Shown here: positions 1-10,964 of the stretch, one piece after another
Position numbering within the stretch: position 1 is the stretch's first letter
Layout: every line of letters begins with the position of its first letter
NCBI GenBank assembly: GCA_949358305.1
Contig: OX442316.1
Coordinates: forward strand, 3,844,001-3,908,000
DNA: 64,000 bases
Direction: 5' to 3'
Origin: Strigamia acuminata
Lineage: Eukaryota; Arthropoda; Chilopoda; Geophilomorpha; Linotaeniidae
The notes under the pieces: model-generated
What the model was told of the DNA's origin: nothing
Seen by the model: the letters and a program-made list of their open reading frames with translations, nothing else
Database searches by the model: none
Program-made: the position numbers and the translations under genes

Positions 1-2
1 AC

Positions 3-227
3 GGCAAGTGGCACGCGGGCTTTGTGTGGAAGGGATTGAATCCTCGGTGCTCTAGTTGGGCGGATAAGCGGAAAGAGTTTGAGGAATATGTGAGAAGACG
101 TTGTCCAAACGCGTGGAAGAAGAATAAGGTGGTGGAGAAGGAAAGTTTGAATTGGGAGAATCTTGTCTCTTTGTTTGCTGTCATTCTTTGTTTTTATGTC
201 GCTGTGTTGTGGCAGCAGTTTTTTTAA
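3..227 (+). CDS. C-terminal exon of an unrecognised tail-anchored protein (partial)
   Basis: An open frame runs in from the window edge and ends at a TAA, giving about 74 residues. It begins GKWHAGFVWKGLNPRCSSW, continues with a charged stretch rich in Lys, Arg and Glu, and ends with a single hydrophobic segment (LVSLFAVILCFYVAVLW) followed by QQFF at the C-terminus. That arrangement suggests a membrane-anchored C-terminus. A polyA signal AATAAA lies about 105 bases downstream (333-338), so this is probably a genuine 3' exon. The upstream part of the gene is outside the window and I do not recognise the family. Confidence 0.5.
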   Translation, partial: GKWHAGFVWKGLNPRCSSWADKRKEFEEYVRRRCPNAWKKNKVVEKESLNWENLVSLFAVILCFYVAVLWQQFF

Positions 228-829
228 AAGTGTTTGTTACAATCCTTTTCGTTTGTAATTTGTAAAAAAGTCATTTTGAATTAATTGTGTAGAAGTGGCA
301 AAGTTTTTTGTTTATAAAAATGTGATTGATTTAATAAAAATTGTTTACAAGGCTCCTAACAGAAATTAGCACAAAATATCAATAAATTTTTATTTTTTTA
401 TTTTTTCTGAAATATAATTTTTTGAGAATTAACAAATATTTTTACAATAGAACATCTATTTCCAAGAGTAAGTTAAAAATTATTTGTTTTCCTCAAGCTG
501 TTTTATTCTAGCCTGTGATAATTAATAATGCATTTAAACAATGGGTTTTCCTGAGCAAATATCCACGTGTGTGCATAAACAAGAGCAGCAACTTTAAAAA
601 GATATCCCATTAACGCAAAACAATGACAATTCAGTAGAATGCAACAATATATTAAAAATATGAAGTTTATTGTGACTCGGCAATTAGACATCTGCGAACT
701 TTCGAAATATTAAATGGGTATAGATTGATGTATTGATGTATTGATTTTAATCAGTCAGGGAATTTAAATCGGCTGAATTTACGTAAGAAATCATTTTCAA
801 TTCGAGCTTTATGCACGACTGACACCATA
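228..829. other. AT-rich intergenic stretch with a polyA signal
   Basis: Between the first gene and the P450 relic the sequence is AT-rich, with AATAAA at 333-338 that fits the upstream gene. I see no convincing coding exon; the short minus-strand frame at 503-691 has no supporting feature. Confidence 0.5.
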
Positions 830-3800
830 ATGTTGAAAAATCTACCACCTGGACCCATTGGAGTTCCAATTTTGGGCTATTTGCCCTTTTTAGGCAGTAA
901 ACTTCATCTCACCATCACTAAATTAAAGGAGAAATATGGAGACTTATTTACGTGAGTAATTTTCAAACCGTTTTCCATTGAATACAATTTTTATATTTAC
1001 ACAGTACAATTCTTATTTTCACTTGTTTGAAAACCAAAGCTACACAGTATTGTGTTTATTCAACATAGCAACGTTAAACAATCCAGGATGAAAGCTTTGT
1101 AGCATTCAGATATCTCAATGACTTGTCCAATTCAAGAAAGTATGTGCAAACCGCTTGAGACATTTAAGTATTCAGTTAACCAGTTTGTAGTTAACAAGAC
1201 AAAAAAACAAAAAAAAAAAAACAAACAGTAAAAATCAGGATTTTATTTTTCCACTCGAATTCAATTATTCACATTTGCAGATTCCATCCATCCATCCATT
1301 TTTGGCCATTGTTGTATTAGTATAGGTGTATTTAGTTGTCTTTTTGGGACGAGACGACCAGCACGTAATATATTTGCAAATATTTTTCAACGCTAGTTCT
1401 TTCGTAGCTGTAACAAATAAATAAAACATAATATAATAAAATATGACAATGTGATATAATACCGCAAAATACAGAGGACTTTGGAGCAAGTACGTCAGTT
1501 ATGCATTTTGGGTAAAAAATGGCCCATGTCATGTCAGTGTAAATTTTATCTTTGTGAGGACTACTGAAAGCGAATTCACAGAACTCATCGGCGTCTTTAC
1601 AAGTGGCTACTAATCTCCAATTTGTATCCAACTCCTCCATAATTTTATCTTGGCTTCCTGCATTCGTGCAGCAAAAACAAGAAAAAGCCAAAACGAAATA
1701 AACGATCAACAGTTTCATTTTCGGTCAGCTGATTGAGATGAATCCCTGGATAAAAGTGCTGTAAGCGTATAATTATATCCTGTATAATTAATTTCTATTG
1801 CTTTCCAAACAATAGCTGCATCCAATAAATGCTCCATTATTCATCTCATTTTCAACTGTTTAAAATATTTGTAAACAATTAAAACAAAAATAATAAAATG
1901 GAATAAAAATTTGGCGAAGTGCGAGAGCTGCACCAAGTGCATTGCGCTGCAGGTATGGAACTGCTTGCTTGTTAAGCCTTTTTGCTCGTCAAACAAAAAA
2001 TATAGTTAATCAACTTACAGCATTTGAACAAATTTTACTTACCACGCAAATTTCAAAGCACCTTTTGAAATTGTTACTGTATTTTTTTATTTAGTTTTTG
2101 TATTTGATCTGAACGAGTAGTTGTTCTGTCATCATTCAAGCTGATCAAAGAAGCTTTTGTTAAACTGGGAAATATTTATGACGAAAGACCAGACCACATT
2201 AGAGACCTAGCCCATTGTGATTCACAAACTGGTAAGATTAGTGGCATAAAAACAGTGCACAAAGACCTGCAAAATTGCAAGCCTAATAATACATTTTAAA
2301 TTTTACATTATTGGATGAAAGCTGAATTTTTCTGCAGTACTGCTATCAGTACTGCAGAAAAATGTCATTGTTGCACCAAAATGTTGTCATTATCAACTAC
2401 TGTAACTATTCTTTAATGTTAATGGTCTACTGCTGTTACTGCTTCATAAGGTTTGACATCGGCTGTTGGTGCACCGCGTATAGAATTACACCGTTTTACC
2501 ATATCCGCGCAACGCAATCTTGGCATTGGTAAAGCGAGTTTAGAACCAAAAATTCAGGTCAGTAGTAAATCATTTTGTGTATATGAGATTGTGGAATATA
2601 AAATGTATGTACTTTAAGGATGAAATTGATTGTGTAATTGAAGAAATTAAAAAATTGAACGAACAACCAACAGACTTGCACAAATTGCTGAAAAAAGGCG
2701 TGACCAATACCATTTTTGTAATCATATTTGGAAAAAGATTGGAATACAGCGACGAGACATTTCAGCGTGTGGTACAGCTGTCTGATACGTTCCTGGCAGC
2801 TACTGATAAAAAAGTACAAAGCTATGAACTTCGATTGTTTTAATTATTGCATTAATGCATTATTTCAGTAACTAACTAATGTGGAATTGCCATTGGTGAA
2901 ATTGAAGATATTCTGTTAATTTCCAATATGGTGGCTTCAGTGTAAGGCATGAGTTTTAGATCAGACATGGACGGAGTCCTGTCCTTTCCTACCACATTGT
3001 CAATCTCTTGATACACTTTTGTTCGGACCTCTGGATATTTGATAAAATACAGAATACCCCATCCTAATGCTGTACTTGTTGTGTCGGTTCTACCAGAAAA
3101 CAACTCAACCAGAACTTGTGCTAACTTTTGTGCTAAAAATTAAAAAAATTAAAAAAGTAAAAATCTTTGATCAACAAATTTAAAAATAAAAATGCTTACG
3201 ACTGTAAGTTGGATTCGACTTAATAGCTTCAGTTCTCCAAGTGTGTACAAAACTTTCTTCGTCACTTGGATGATCTTTCTGCATTTCATAATATTCAGTC
3301 ACTTGACCCAAAAGTTGTTTGTAGAATTGTAGCCTATCTCTCTGTTAGAACAAAGAATTTACTCAAATTTTATTTTAGAAAAAAGAATTAATGGAAACAA
3401 TGATAAAAAAAAAGTTGTTGTTATTACAAATAAGATTGATTACTTTGGCTGTGAAATTCCAAACAACTTAATCAGAAATTGTGGCAGAAATCGAGCCCAC
3501 TGGTTAAGCCCAACAGCTCACCGAAGATAATACACTGGAAGGTTATTTCATTCCAAAGAATATAACAGTTTTACCTAACTTCTGGGCTGTACAAAGGAAT
3601 CCAAAAATATTTCCCGAACCTGAATGTTTTAAACCAGAAAGATTTTTAACAGAAGAGAATACGATAAAACGCGTTGAAGAATTTATTCCTTTTTCAATTG
3701 GTACGTGTGAAAGACAAATGATTTAACCATATCCAATTTAATTGAGCATAATGTGTTGATGTTTAGGTAAGTGCAATGCCCTGGTGAGGCATTGGCTCGA

Positions 3801-3924
3801 ATGCAATTATTTCTGTTTTTTGCAACACTTCACGTTCACCAAGGATGGTGATGTCATACTAGATTATTCTTATTCAATAGTCTTAGAATCAACACATCAA
3901 AACGTAAATGCTATTTTACGCTAA
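830..3924 (+). pseudogene. Cytochrome P450 (CYP2-like) pseudogene with an internal inversion
   Basis: P450 segments recognisable on plus: 830-951 ([18 protein letters not shown]), 2095-2231 (VVVLSSFKLIKEAFVKLG), 2451-2557 (HRFTISAQRNLGIGKASLEP), about 2618-2815 (NTIFVIIFGKRLEY), about 3500-3700 (TLEGYFIPKN, then FKPERF) and 3767-3924 (heme-loop region, CPGEALARMQLFLFF in a shifted frame). Two middle exons lie on the opposite strand: 3200-3341 (RDRLQFYKQLLGQVTEYY) and 2876-3132 (I-helix FSGRTDTTSTALG and K-helix ExxR as EINR). Lesions seen: a TGA inside the second exon, a TAA near 3507, a frameshift just before the heme cysteine, and a further indel after LFFATLH. The N-terminal membrane anchor is missing. 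Several splice sites still look good, so decay is fairly recent. A secreted-protein gene lies antisense within intron 1. Confidence 0.85.
1265..1718 (-). CDS. Small secreted cysteine-rich protein, family copy 1
   Basis: Two coding exons, 1463-1718 and 1265-1407, with a 55-bp GT-AG intron, giving 132 aa. The signal peptide is MKLLIVYFVLAFSCFCCTNA. The exon-1 domain carries four cysteines in the family pattern C-x6-C, FYPKC, and a final C at the splice junction (phase 1). Exon 2 adds four more cysteines (NICKYITC near its start and GICKCE at the end) and a Thr/Lys-rich middle. It is almost identical to copy 2, including about 220 bases upstream and about 50 downstream. It lies antisense in intron 1 of the broken P450. 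I do not recognise the family; secretion is inferred from the signal peptide, and a digestive, venom or defence role would be speculation. Confidence 0.8.
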
Positions 3925-4036
3925 TTCACACATAATGTGTATGAAATTGTTAAAATTGTTAAAATAAATAAATGACAAAAAAATTAAAATAAAAAAACAG
4001 TAAAAATCAGGATTTTATTTTTTCACTCGAAGTCAA

Positions 4037-4492
4037 TTATTCACATTTGCAGATTCCATCCATCCATCCATTTTTGGTCAGTGTTGTATTAGTATAGGTG
4101 TATTTAGTTGTCTTTTTGGGACGAGACGACCAGCACGTAATATATTTGCAAATATTTATCAACCCTAGTTCTTTCGTAGCTGTAACAAATAAATAAAACA
4201 TAATATAATAAAATATGACATAATGTGATATAATACCGCAAAATACAGAGGACATTGGAGCAAGTACGTCAGTTATGCATTTTGGGTAAAAAGTGGCCCA
4301 CGTGATGTCAGTGTTATTTTTATCTTTGTGAGAACTAATGAAAGCGAATTCACAGTGCTCATCAGCGTCTTTACAAGTGGCTACTAATCTCCAATTTATA
4401 TCCAACTCCTCCATAATTCTATCTTGGCTTACTGCATTCGTGCAGCAAAAACAAGCAAAAGCCAAAACGAAATAAACGATCAACAGTTTCAT
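4037..4492 (-). CDS. Small secreted cysteine-rich protein, family copy 2
   Basis: Exons 4237-4492 and 4037-4179 code for 132 aa. Signal peptide MKLLIVYFVLAFACFCCTNA; exon-1 motifs CKDADEHCEF and FYPKCITDVLAP match copy 1, as does the Cys-rich exon-2 tail ending GICKCE. It is separated from copy 1 only by the P450 relic, and the near-identical blocks (about 1215-1950 and 3990-4728) mark a recent duplication. Substitutions between the two are mostly missense rather than disabling, so both look functional. Confidence 0.8.
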   Translation of the reverse strand: MKLLIVYFVLAFACFCCTNAVSQDRIMEELDINWRLVATCKDADEHCEFAFISSHKDKNNTDITWATFYPKCITDVLAPMSSVFCGIISHYVIFYYIMFYLFVTATKELGLINICKYITCWSSRPKKTTKYTYTNTTLTKNGWMDGICKCE

Positions 4493-4902
4493 TTTCGGTC
4501 AGTTGATTGAGATGAATCCCTGGATAAAAGTGCTGTAAGCGTTTAATTATATCCTGTATAATTAATTTCTATTGCTTTCCAAACAATAGCTGCATCTAAT
4601 AAACGCTCCATTATTTATCTCATTTTCAACTGTTTAAAATATTTGTAAACAATTAAAACAAAAATAATAAAATGAAATAAAAATTTGGCGAAGTGCGAGA
4701 ACTGCACCAAGTGCATTGCGCTGCAGGTAAGTGATCAGTACGCAGGGGTAGCTCGTCACATCAGAATCATCACCACCAATAGAAAAACTGTAACTGTTTG
4801 GTACACAGAAGTAAATATCTTTAATCGAGTTTAATGTTGAATTTGTGGCCCAAAAATGACACGAATATCAATATCACGTGATCTGTTTAATTTTTTTTTT
4901 AT

Positions 4903-5255
4903 TTATCCGAAAAAATTAACGATTCCATCCTTGATCTTTTTCGCTACTGAAGCGATCTTATCAGCGGCCTTTTTCGTTGCTGCAATAAATAAATAAAACA
5001 TAATATAATAAAATATTATATAATATAACATAATATTATACCGCAAGTAACAGAGCCCATTGGAGTAAACAGGTCTAGTATGCATATTGGGTAATGCAAA
5101 GTAGCTTGGAGGCCGTTAAGTTTTTCCTCTTTGGCAACGATTTCACAGAACTGATCCGCGTGTTTACAAAGGGCTCGCAGATTCTCCTCGTCGCTAGCAT
5201 TCGAGCAGCTAAACCAAGAAAAAGACAAAACGAAATAAACGATCAACAGTTTCAT
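4903..5255 (-). CDS. Small secreted protein, family copy 3, with shortened cationic tail
   Basis: Exons 5042-5255 and 4903-4979 code for 96 aa. Signal peptide MKLLIVYFVLSFSWFSCSNA, then the four-cysteine domain (CKHADQFCEI, HYPICILDLF, SVTC). Exon 2 encodes only about 25 residues, ending KKIKDGIVNFFG: lysine-rich and amphipathic if helical, superficially like a cecropin-type peptide. Downstream of the stop (about 4828-4853) a remnant of the longer tail seen in copies 4-6 persists (HKFNIKLD plus stop), separated by an AT-rich insertion. The short tail is therefore secondary. It may be a new functional end or the first step of decay. Confidence 0.75.
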
Positions 5256-5871
5256 TTTTGGTCAGCTGATTGAGATGAATTCCTGGATAAGTGTGTAGAT
5301 ATAGATAAGCGTGAAATTATATCCTGTATATTTAATTTCTATTGCTTTCCAAACAATAGCTGCATCCAATTATTCGTTTAAAATATTTGTAAACAATTAA
5401 AATAAATCAATAAAATCAAAATAATTCATCAGCTATATCGTTTTTATTGTTTTTTGTTTTTTGTTTTTGTTTTTCGCATGGTTCAGACGCTCTTTCATCA
5501 CGCCATTGCGATTTCCCGTCTTTGTACAATATATTCTTGTATTAATAAATTGCTGGAGCTAACTGCTGAATTTCCCTGACGCGATTCGCCACAAAAGTCT
5601 TTCAAGTAATAGGTGGTCTTCGTATCCAGCTGAGGACTATCTCCAAATCTTTCCAACAAAATGATACATCCTGGTCACGGCACCAAATTGTGGCGGATGT
5701 AATAACACTTGGAAATACTGTTATAAATATACCGTATAGGATTCAACTCATCATTCACCGGTTCTACGACGCACAGAATTGTGACACAAGCCCTAGCATC
5801 CAGAATGGATCCAGAATCATCACAAGATCAATAAAAATACGATAAGTGTTTGGTACAACAAGTAAATATTT

Positions 5872-6269
5872 TTAATCGAGTGAAACATTGAATTTTACGC
5901 TCAAATATGACGTGAAATCGCCAATCACTTCTTTCTGCATTGATTTTGATGGATTTTGGAGATCGGCAATCAATTTGTTCGCTGCTGTAATAAATAAATA
6001 AAACAATTTAGTGAAATATAAAATAATACACAAATTAATATAATACTGCAAAATTCAGAGATCTTTCGAGCAAGAAAGTCCGTTAGGCATTTTTTGTAAA
6101 AATGGTTCCAGACCGAGTCCATAGATTCTTTATGATCTTTGAAATTGTGTTTACACATCTTCTCGAGATCTTTGCACATGGCTTCTTTTAAACCTTCTTT
6201 GGTCTCTGTATTCTCGCAGCTAAACCAAGAAATAAAAGCTAAAATGAAATAAACGATCAACAGTTTCAT
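5872..6269 (-). CDS. Small secreted protein, family copy 4
   Basis: Exons 6047-6269 and 5872-5984 code for 111 aa. Signal peptide begins MKLLIVYFILAFISWFSC; four-cysteine domain CKDLEKMCKH, FYKKCLTDF, SEFC. Exon 2 encodes a second tail type (ANKLIADLQNPSK, then EVIGDFTSYL, ending KFNVSLD) without cysteines. The intron is phase 1 as in all copies. The flanks share blocks with copy 5, including a segment near 6403-6546 that matches 5401-5543. Confidence 0.78.
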
Positions 6270-6626
6270 TTTTGGTCAGCTGATTGAGATGAATTCCTGA
6301 ATAAAAGTGTGTAGATATAGATAAGAGTAAAATTGTATCCTGTGTATTTAATTTCTATTGCTTTCCAAACAATAGCTGCATCCAATTATTTGTAAACAAT
6401 TAAAATAAATCAATAAAATCAAAATAATTCATCAGCTATATCGTTTTTATTGTTTTTTGATTTTTGTTTTTGTTTTTCGAATGGTTCAGACGCTCTTTCA
6501 TCACGCCATTGCGATTTCCCGTCTTTGTACAATATATTCTTGTATTAACAACATTGTGACGATCCAGAATCATCACATGATCAATAAAAATACGATAACT
6601 GTTTAGTACAACACAAGTAAATATTT

Positions 6627-7017
6627 TTAATCGAGTGATGTAACATGGAATTTGTTAAGCAAATATGACTTGAAATCGCCAACCACTTTTTCCTTTACTT
6701 GCGCTGTTTTTGGTGGTTTTTCGAGATCGGAAACCACTTTGTTCGCTGCTGTAATAAATAAATACAAGATAATTTAGTGAAATATGATATAATACACAAA
6801 ATAATATAATACTGCAGAATGAAGAGGCCTTTTGAAAGTCCGTTAGGCATTTTTTGTAAAAAGTCTTCCAGATGAAGTTAAGAGATTTACGATCTTTGAA
6901 ATTGTGTTTACACACCTTCTCGAGGGCTTTACACTTGGCTGCTTGTAAAAGATCTTTGGTCTCTGTATTCTCGCAAAAAAAAAAAATCAAAACGAAATAA
7001 ACGATCAATAGTTTCAT
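6627..7017 (-). CDS. Small secreted protein, family copy 5
   Basis: Exons 6813-7017 and 6627-6748 code for 108 aa. The signal peptide is shortened (MKLLIVYFVLIFFFCENT) next to an A-run. Core cysteines: CKALEKVCKH, FYKKCLTDF, SSFC. Exon 2 gives the same tail type as copy 4 (ANKVVSDLEKPPK, VVGDFKSYL, ending VTSLD). It is closest to copy 4 in both exons. Confidence 0.75.
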
Positions 7018-7431
7018 TTTTGCTCAGCTGATTGAGATGAATCCGTGGATAAAAGTGTACATGAGTATAATTATATCCTGTGTAGTTAATTTCTATTGCT
7101 TTCCAAACAATGGCTGCATCAAATAAACATTCTCAATTCCTTAAGAGACCTGTAACTAATTAAAACAAATCAATAAAATCAAAAGAATTCATCAGACATT
7201 TTGCATTTCAAAGTGCGAGTCGAATCTTTCAATTGTTTACCAAGATGGCGGCAGATTATCGTATATTATAATCACCTTTTCAACCGACTGAAGCGACAAA
7301 TAACGTGGGCATTAATTGTACCGTACATTTTTGGATTATTAACATTTCGAAATACTGTTCAACTCATCGATCCAGAATCATCACCACCAATAAAAATACG
7401 GTAACTGTTTGGTACACTTAAGTAAATATTT

Positions 7432-7830
7432 TTAATCGAGTGTAATGTTGTATTTGGCTTCCACATATGACATGAATTCGCTGATCAATTCTTGCTTTGA
7501 CAGCTTAGTTTTACCGGCATCTGGTTTGTTGAGATCGGCAACCAACGATTTCGATGCTGTAATAAATAAATAGAACGTAATATAATGAAATATGATATAA
7601 TGTGATATAATACCGCAATGTTCAATGGTCGTTCGAGTAAGAATGTTCTTTAAGGCTTTTTGGTGATAAGTGGGAAAATCCTCGTTAGGTTTATGTTGCC
7701 TGTAAGTTAATTTACTGATTTCCTCAAAGTCTTCACAAATGATTGATAACATAGTATCTCTGCTCTCTCTTTTCGTGCAGCAATAACAAGAAAAAGCCAA
7801 AACGAAATAAACGAATAACAACAGTTTCAT
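7432..7830 (-). CDS. Small secreted protein, family copy 6, lacking two core cysteines
   Basis: Exons 7614-7830 and 7432-7556 code for 113 aa. Signal peptide begins MKLLLFVYFVLAFSCYCC. Aligned with its relatives, the first and last core cysteines remain (CEDFEEIS and IEHC), but the second is Ser and the third is Ala (HQKALKN). Loss of exactly these two suggests they form a disulfide with each other. Exon 2 has the copy 4/5 tail type (SKSLVADLNKPDAGK, then EFMSYVEAKYNITLD). Confidence 0.77.
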   Translation of the reverse strand: MKLLLFVYFVLAFSCYCCTKRESRDTMLSIICEDFEEISKLTYRQHKPNEDFPTYHQKALKNILTRTTIEHCGIISHYIIFHYITFYLFITASKSLVADLNKPDAGKTKLSKQELISEFMSYVEAKYNITLD

Positions 7831-7935
7831 TTTCGGTCAGCTGATTGAGATGAATCCGTAGATAAAAGTGTATAATTATATCCTGTGTAATTGATTTCTA
7901 TTGCTTTCCAAACAATAGCTGCATCTAATAAACAT
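7831..7935 (-). promoter_or_regulatory. Conserved upstream block shared by the secreted-protein genes
   Basis: All seven copies share about 100 bases directly 5' of the ATG (also at 1719-1820, 4493-4595, 5256-5360, 6270-6375, 7018-7120 and 12341-12440). Reading toward the gene it contains GGAAAGCAATAG, an AT-rich TATAATTATA-like element, TTTTATCC (a GATA-factor-type TTATC site) and CTCAATCAGCTGA just before the start codon. The conservation is visible. Its role as core promoter and possible GATA control (often gut or fat body in arthropods) is inference. Confidence 0.5.
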
Positions 7936-8098
7936 TATTCGTCTCATTTTCGATCGTTTAAAATATTTATAAACAATTAAAGCAAATCCATAAAATCAAA
8001 AGAATTCGTCAGATATCATTTTACCATAAATACAGAAATAAAATAAAGCAGAACAGAATACAATTTTGTCTTGCTTATAATGTTTTTTTTAATTTTAT

Positions 8099-8969
8099 TA
8101 CAGTCGGTCCAAAAAGTTTGGAATAATCCAAATTTTTATGAGCACTTCATTGTTTGAAGGCATTTTGGCATTGCTGGAAAGCCCTCACTAATAAAGGGTG
8201 TCCCAAAAGTAACGCAAGATTTGAATTAGCCGCCATTTGTGCAGTAAATTGTTGGCAACCCTGAAACAACAACGATTTGACAGCTGAGAGTTTAGGGTTC
8301 TTTCTGCCGAAATTGAATTATATTGATGTGGCCAATATGTGGTTTCAACAAGACGGTGCCACATGCCATACAGCCCGTGAAACAATTCAATTACTTACTG
8401 CATGAGACATTACGGGTTTCGGTGATCAGAATTGGCCCTCTAGATCGTGTGATTTAACACCATAAGATTTCTTTTTATGGGGTTATTTGAAGTCAAAGGT
8501 CTATGTCAACAAGCCCACAACCACCCGTGCATTACAGAAGGAAATTAAACGCTGCATCAACGAAATTCAGCCACATTTATGCAGTAATTGAATTGTTTCA
8601 TGAGCTGTATGGCATATGCATATGGCACCGTCTTGTTGAAACCACATATTGGCCACATCAATATCATCCAATTTCGGCGAAAAGAACCCTAAAGCCTAAA
8701 CTCTCAGCTGTCAAATCGCTGTTGTTTCAAGGTTGCCAACAATTTACTGCACAAATGGCGGCTAATTCAAATCTTGCGTTACTTTTGGCACACCCTTTAT
8801 AAATGAAAATATTCCCAAAAGAGACATACCGATAATTTAGCTCTAGATTGAGCAAAATTACGCCCCTGTAGGATGCATAGTTTTCTATTAATCTGCTTTT
8901 GAATACAACACTAGTGTCTAAAAAGTTTGGAATAATGAAAAATTATGTCTAAAAAGTTTGGAATAGTCG
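8099..8969. repeat. Tc1/mariner-like end fragments around a fold-back element
   Basis: The motif AAAAAGTTTGGAATA occurs at about 8110, 8917 and 8952 in the same orientation, the first preceded by CAGTCGGTCC. Such ends are common in Tc1/mariner-type elements. No second inverted end is evident, so this looks like fragments rather than a complete element. Confidence 0.4.
8192..8800. mobile_element. Fold-back DNA element with a decayed mariner/IS630-type transposase
   Basis: The ends are about 190-base inverted repeats starting AAAGGGTGTCCCAAAAGTAA (left, 8192 on) and its complement (right, ending 8799), bordered by TA. Inside, plus-strand codons from about 8310 read as transposase: WFQQDGATCHTARETIQLL, GDQNWPSRSCDLTP, DFFLWGYLKSKVY and INEIQPHLC. 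Two in-frame stops interrupt it. The right arm is an inverted copy of the left arm including the WFQQDGA motif, so the arms fold on each other and the copy cannot be autonomous. Confidence 0.75.
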
Positions 8970-9600
8970 TCTTTAATTCTTAGTGAGGTGCCTCACATCT
9001 ATTACAAGATTAAGATCAGATCATGCCACCCACCCTAAGACCATGATGTCATATCCACATGGCGTCTTTCATGTAATGTGAGTGTTTGTAGCAAAATCTA
9101 TTACCATAGGTTCAGGTAAACAACTGATATTCAGCTGTTGGGATGAGAAAATTTTCAAAAATGTTGCAGTTTGTCAGATGAAACACAAGCCCCTTGTGTC
9201 ATTATAATCGACACAGCTCCGCACCATCACTTTAACAGAAAATTTTACAGTTTGTTATAAGCCATCTGGGTTAGTTTCACGTTTGAGTCTATAACTATTC
9301 CCAGCATTATTTAGATCCACCCAAAACATGCTTTCACCACTAGAGGAAACACCTTCCCATTGTCCAACTATGAAATGTTTAAAGTCTAAACAATGGTGAG
9401 AATGGGATCTGTGGGTATAATTGTTGAGTGTCTGGCTGCATTAGAATATGCTTGCAATCGAGGGTACTGTCAACCCGATTTAAAATGAAGCAATAGTTTT
9501 ATTAGTAATAAAACTAAGAAACAATAATTCCAAGTTTTCATGAAAAATAAACAAAGATAACGTATTGAAATTGAACAAAGGAAAAGAAAAGCGCGGGAAC
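8970..9600. other. Intergenic stretch, no feature seen
   Basis: Moderately AT-rich sequence without a convincing ORF, tandem repeat or RNA gene. Confidence 0.4.
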
Positions 9601-10130
9601 AAAGTTCTCACCCAAATGCAAAATGCTAGATTTTGCGTGGAGATATGTGAATTTGAACCACGAGTTGGAGCGGAAAATCTCCGTAGAAAATCAAATTAAT
9701 CCGGCGATAAGGCGCCGAGGAAATACTTACTGTTAGTTTTCTGGTCTGCTGGTCAGTTGAGAGCCTCAATTGGCTTAACCGATCAGCTAAGGAGCAAGAT
9801 CGGGTTTCGAACGTCGTCGGGGCTGGCAAATGGTCCGTTTTCAGCCTTTCTTCGAGGAGGTCCGGCAGAAGATGTGTTTGAATGGTTATTCACCCTGTTT
9901 GAATGGTTATTCAAACAAATCCAGGATGAATCGCTATTTCTTCACAACATTACCAGTCAGAACAATGCTGTAGCAGAGCTATGACACACGAGGTAAATTG
10001 GTAACGGGAAAAATAAAGACTGGAGAAATAAAAAATTGTTTCTCCAAAACTGGCCGAAACACGGCCACTGCGCATGCTCGGTACGTGTCTGACACGCGGC
10101 CCGTGCTTGGAGTAGCCCTTATAAAAATGT

Positions 10131-10416
10131 TCTTGCAGGGCACTGCAAGACGTGCAGGATTTACTCGGCAGAAAGTCCTGCAGGCTTCTTTGCAGGTATT
10201 TGGTGCCATACTCTGCAGGATACTCCTGCAGAAGTGATCATGCAGGATTGGTCCTGCATGATCACCCTGCAGATAATTGCAGAAAATCATGCAGGATTCT
10301 TTGCAGGTATTTGGTGCCATTCGTTGAAGGGTGATCATGCAAGACCAATCCTGCATGATCACCCTGCAGATAATTGCAGAAAATCACGCAAGATTCTTTG
10401 CATGAATTTACTACAA
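10131..10416. repeat. Palindromic TGCAGG-rich repeats, about 95-bp period
   Basis: A block with the palindrome GATCATGCAGGATTGGTCCT and its arm CCTGCATGATCACC, followed by CTGCAGATAATTGCAGAAAA and TTCTTTGCAGGTATTTGGTG, occurs at 10236 and again at about 10331. Parts also appear upstream from 10170. A short ATT microsatellite (10417-10438) follows. It resembles the TGCAGG-rich hairpin array at 10.97-11.47 kb and probably belongs to the same repeat family. Confidence 0.6.
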
Positions 10417-10964
10417 TTATTATTATTATTATTATTATGAAAATTATAGCAGTTGTTCACCCAGCACGTGTGAAACAAACAGAATGTAAAACAATAGAAA
10501 TATAATTTTGCCAAAAAAATGAAACCTCAACCAAACCAAACACCATTTTGAATAATTGTGATGACATCACATCACAATATATTCAATTTTCATCCAAAGT
10601 CACAATGAAATGCATTTTAATGCCTTCATTAACATTGGAGGAGGCAGAAAGAATTCAATGCCTTGGTTGAAAATTTGTTACAATTTCATATGGAGGTGGA
10701 TATCTAAACACACCTCAATTACCCTGGTGCGTAATTGTTTAAATTGCAAAATTAAAATGGAAAATGAAAGAATCTTTAGCAACTTTTCAATTTAAGTTGC
10801 TTTCAATGACATATTCGACTTAATTCTTCAAGCATAATAGGCGAAAAGCAAAGGCCATTCAGTTACTATAATTTTTAAAACAGGCACACACCAGCCATTG
10901 GTAGCATCGGCAGCCATTTTTAAAAACCCGCCATCTATCGGTAGATTTTACCGTTTTTCATTGC

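Noticed and set aside
9979-10362. Frames of 60-127 codons in the TGCAGG region
   Set aside because: They follow the palindromic repeat and appear on both strands; no protein family evident.
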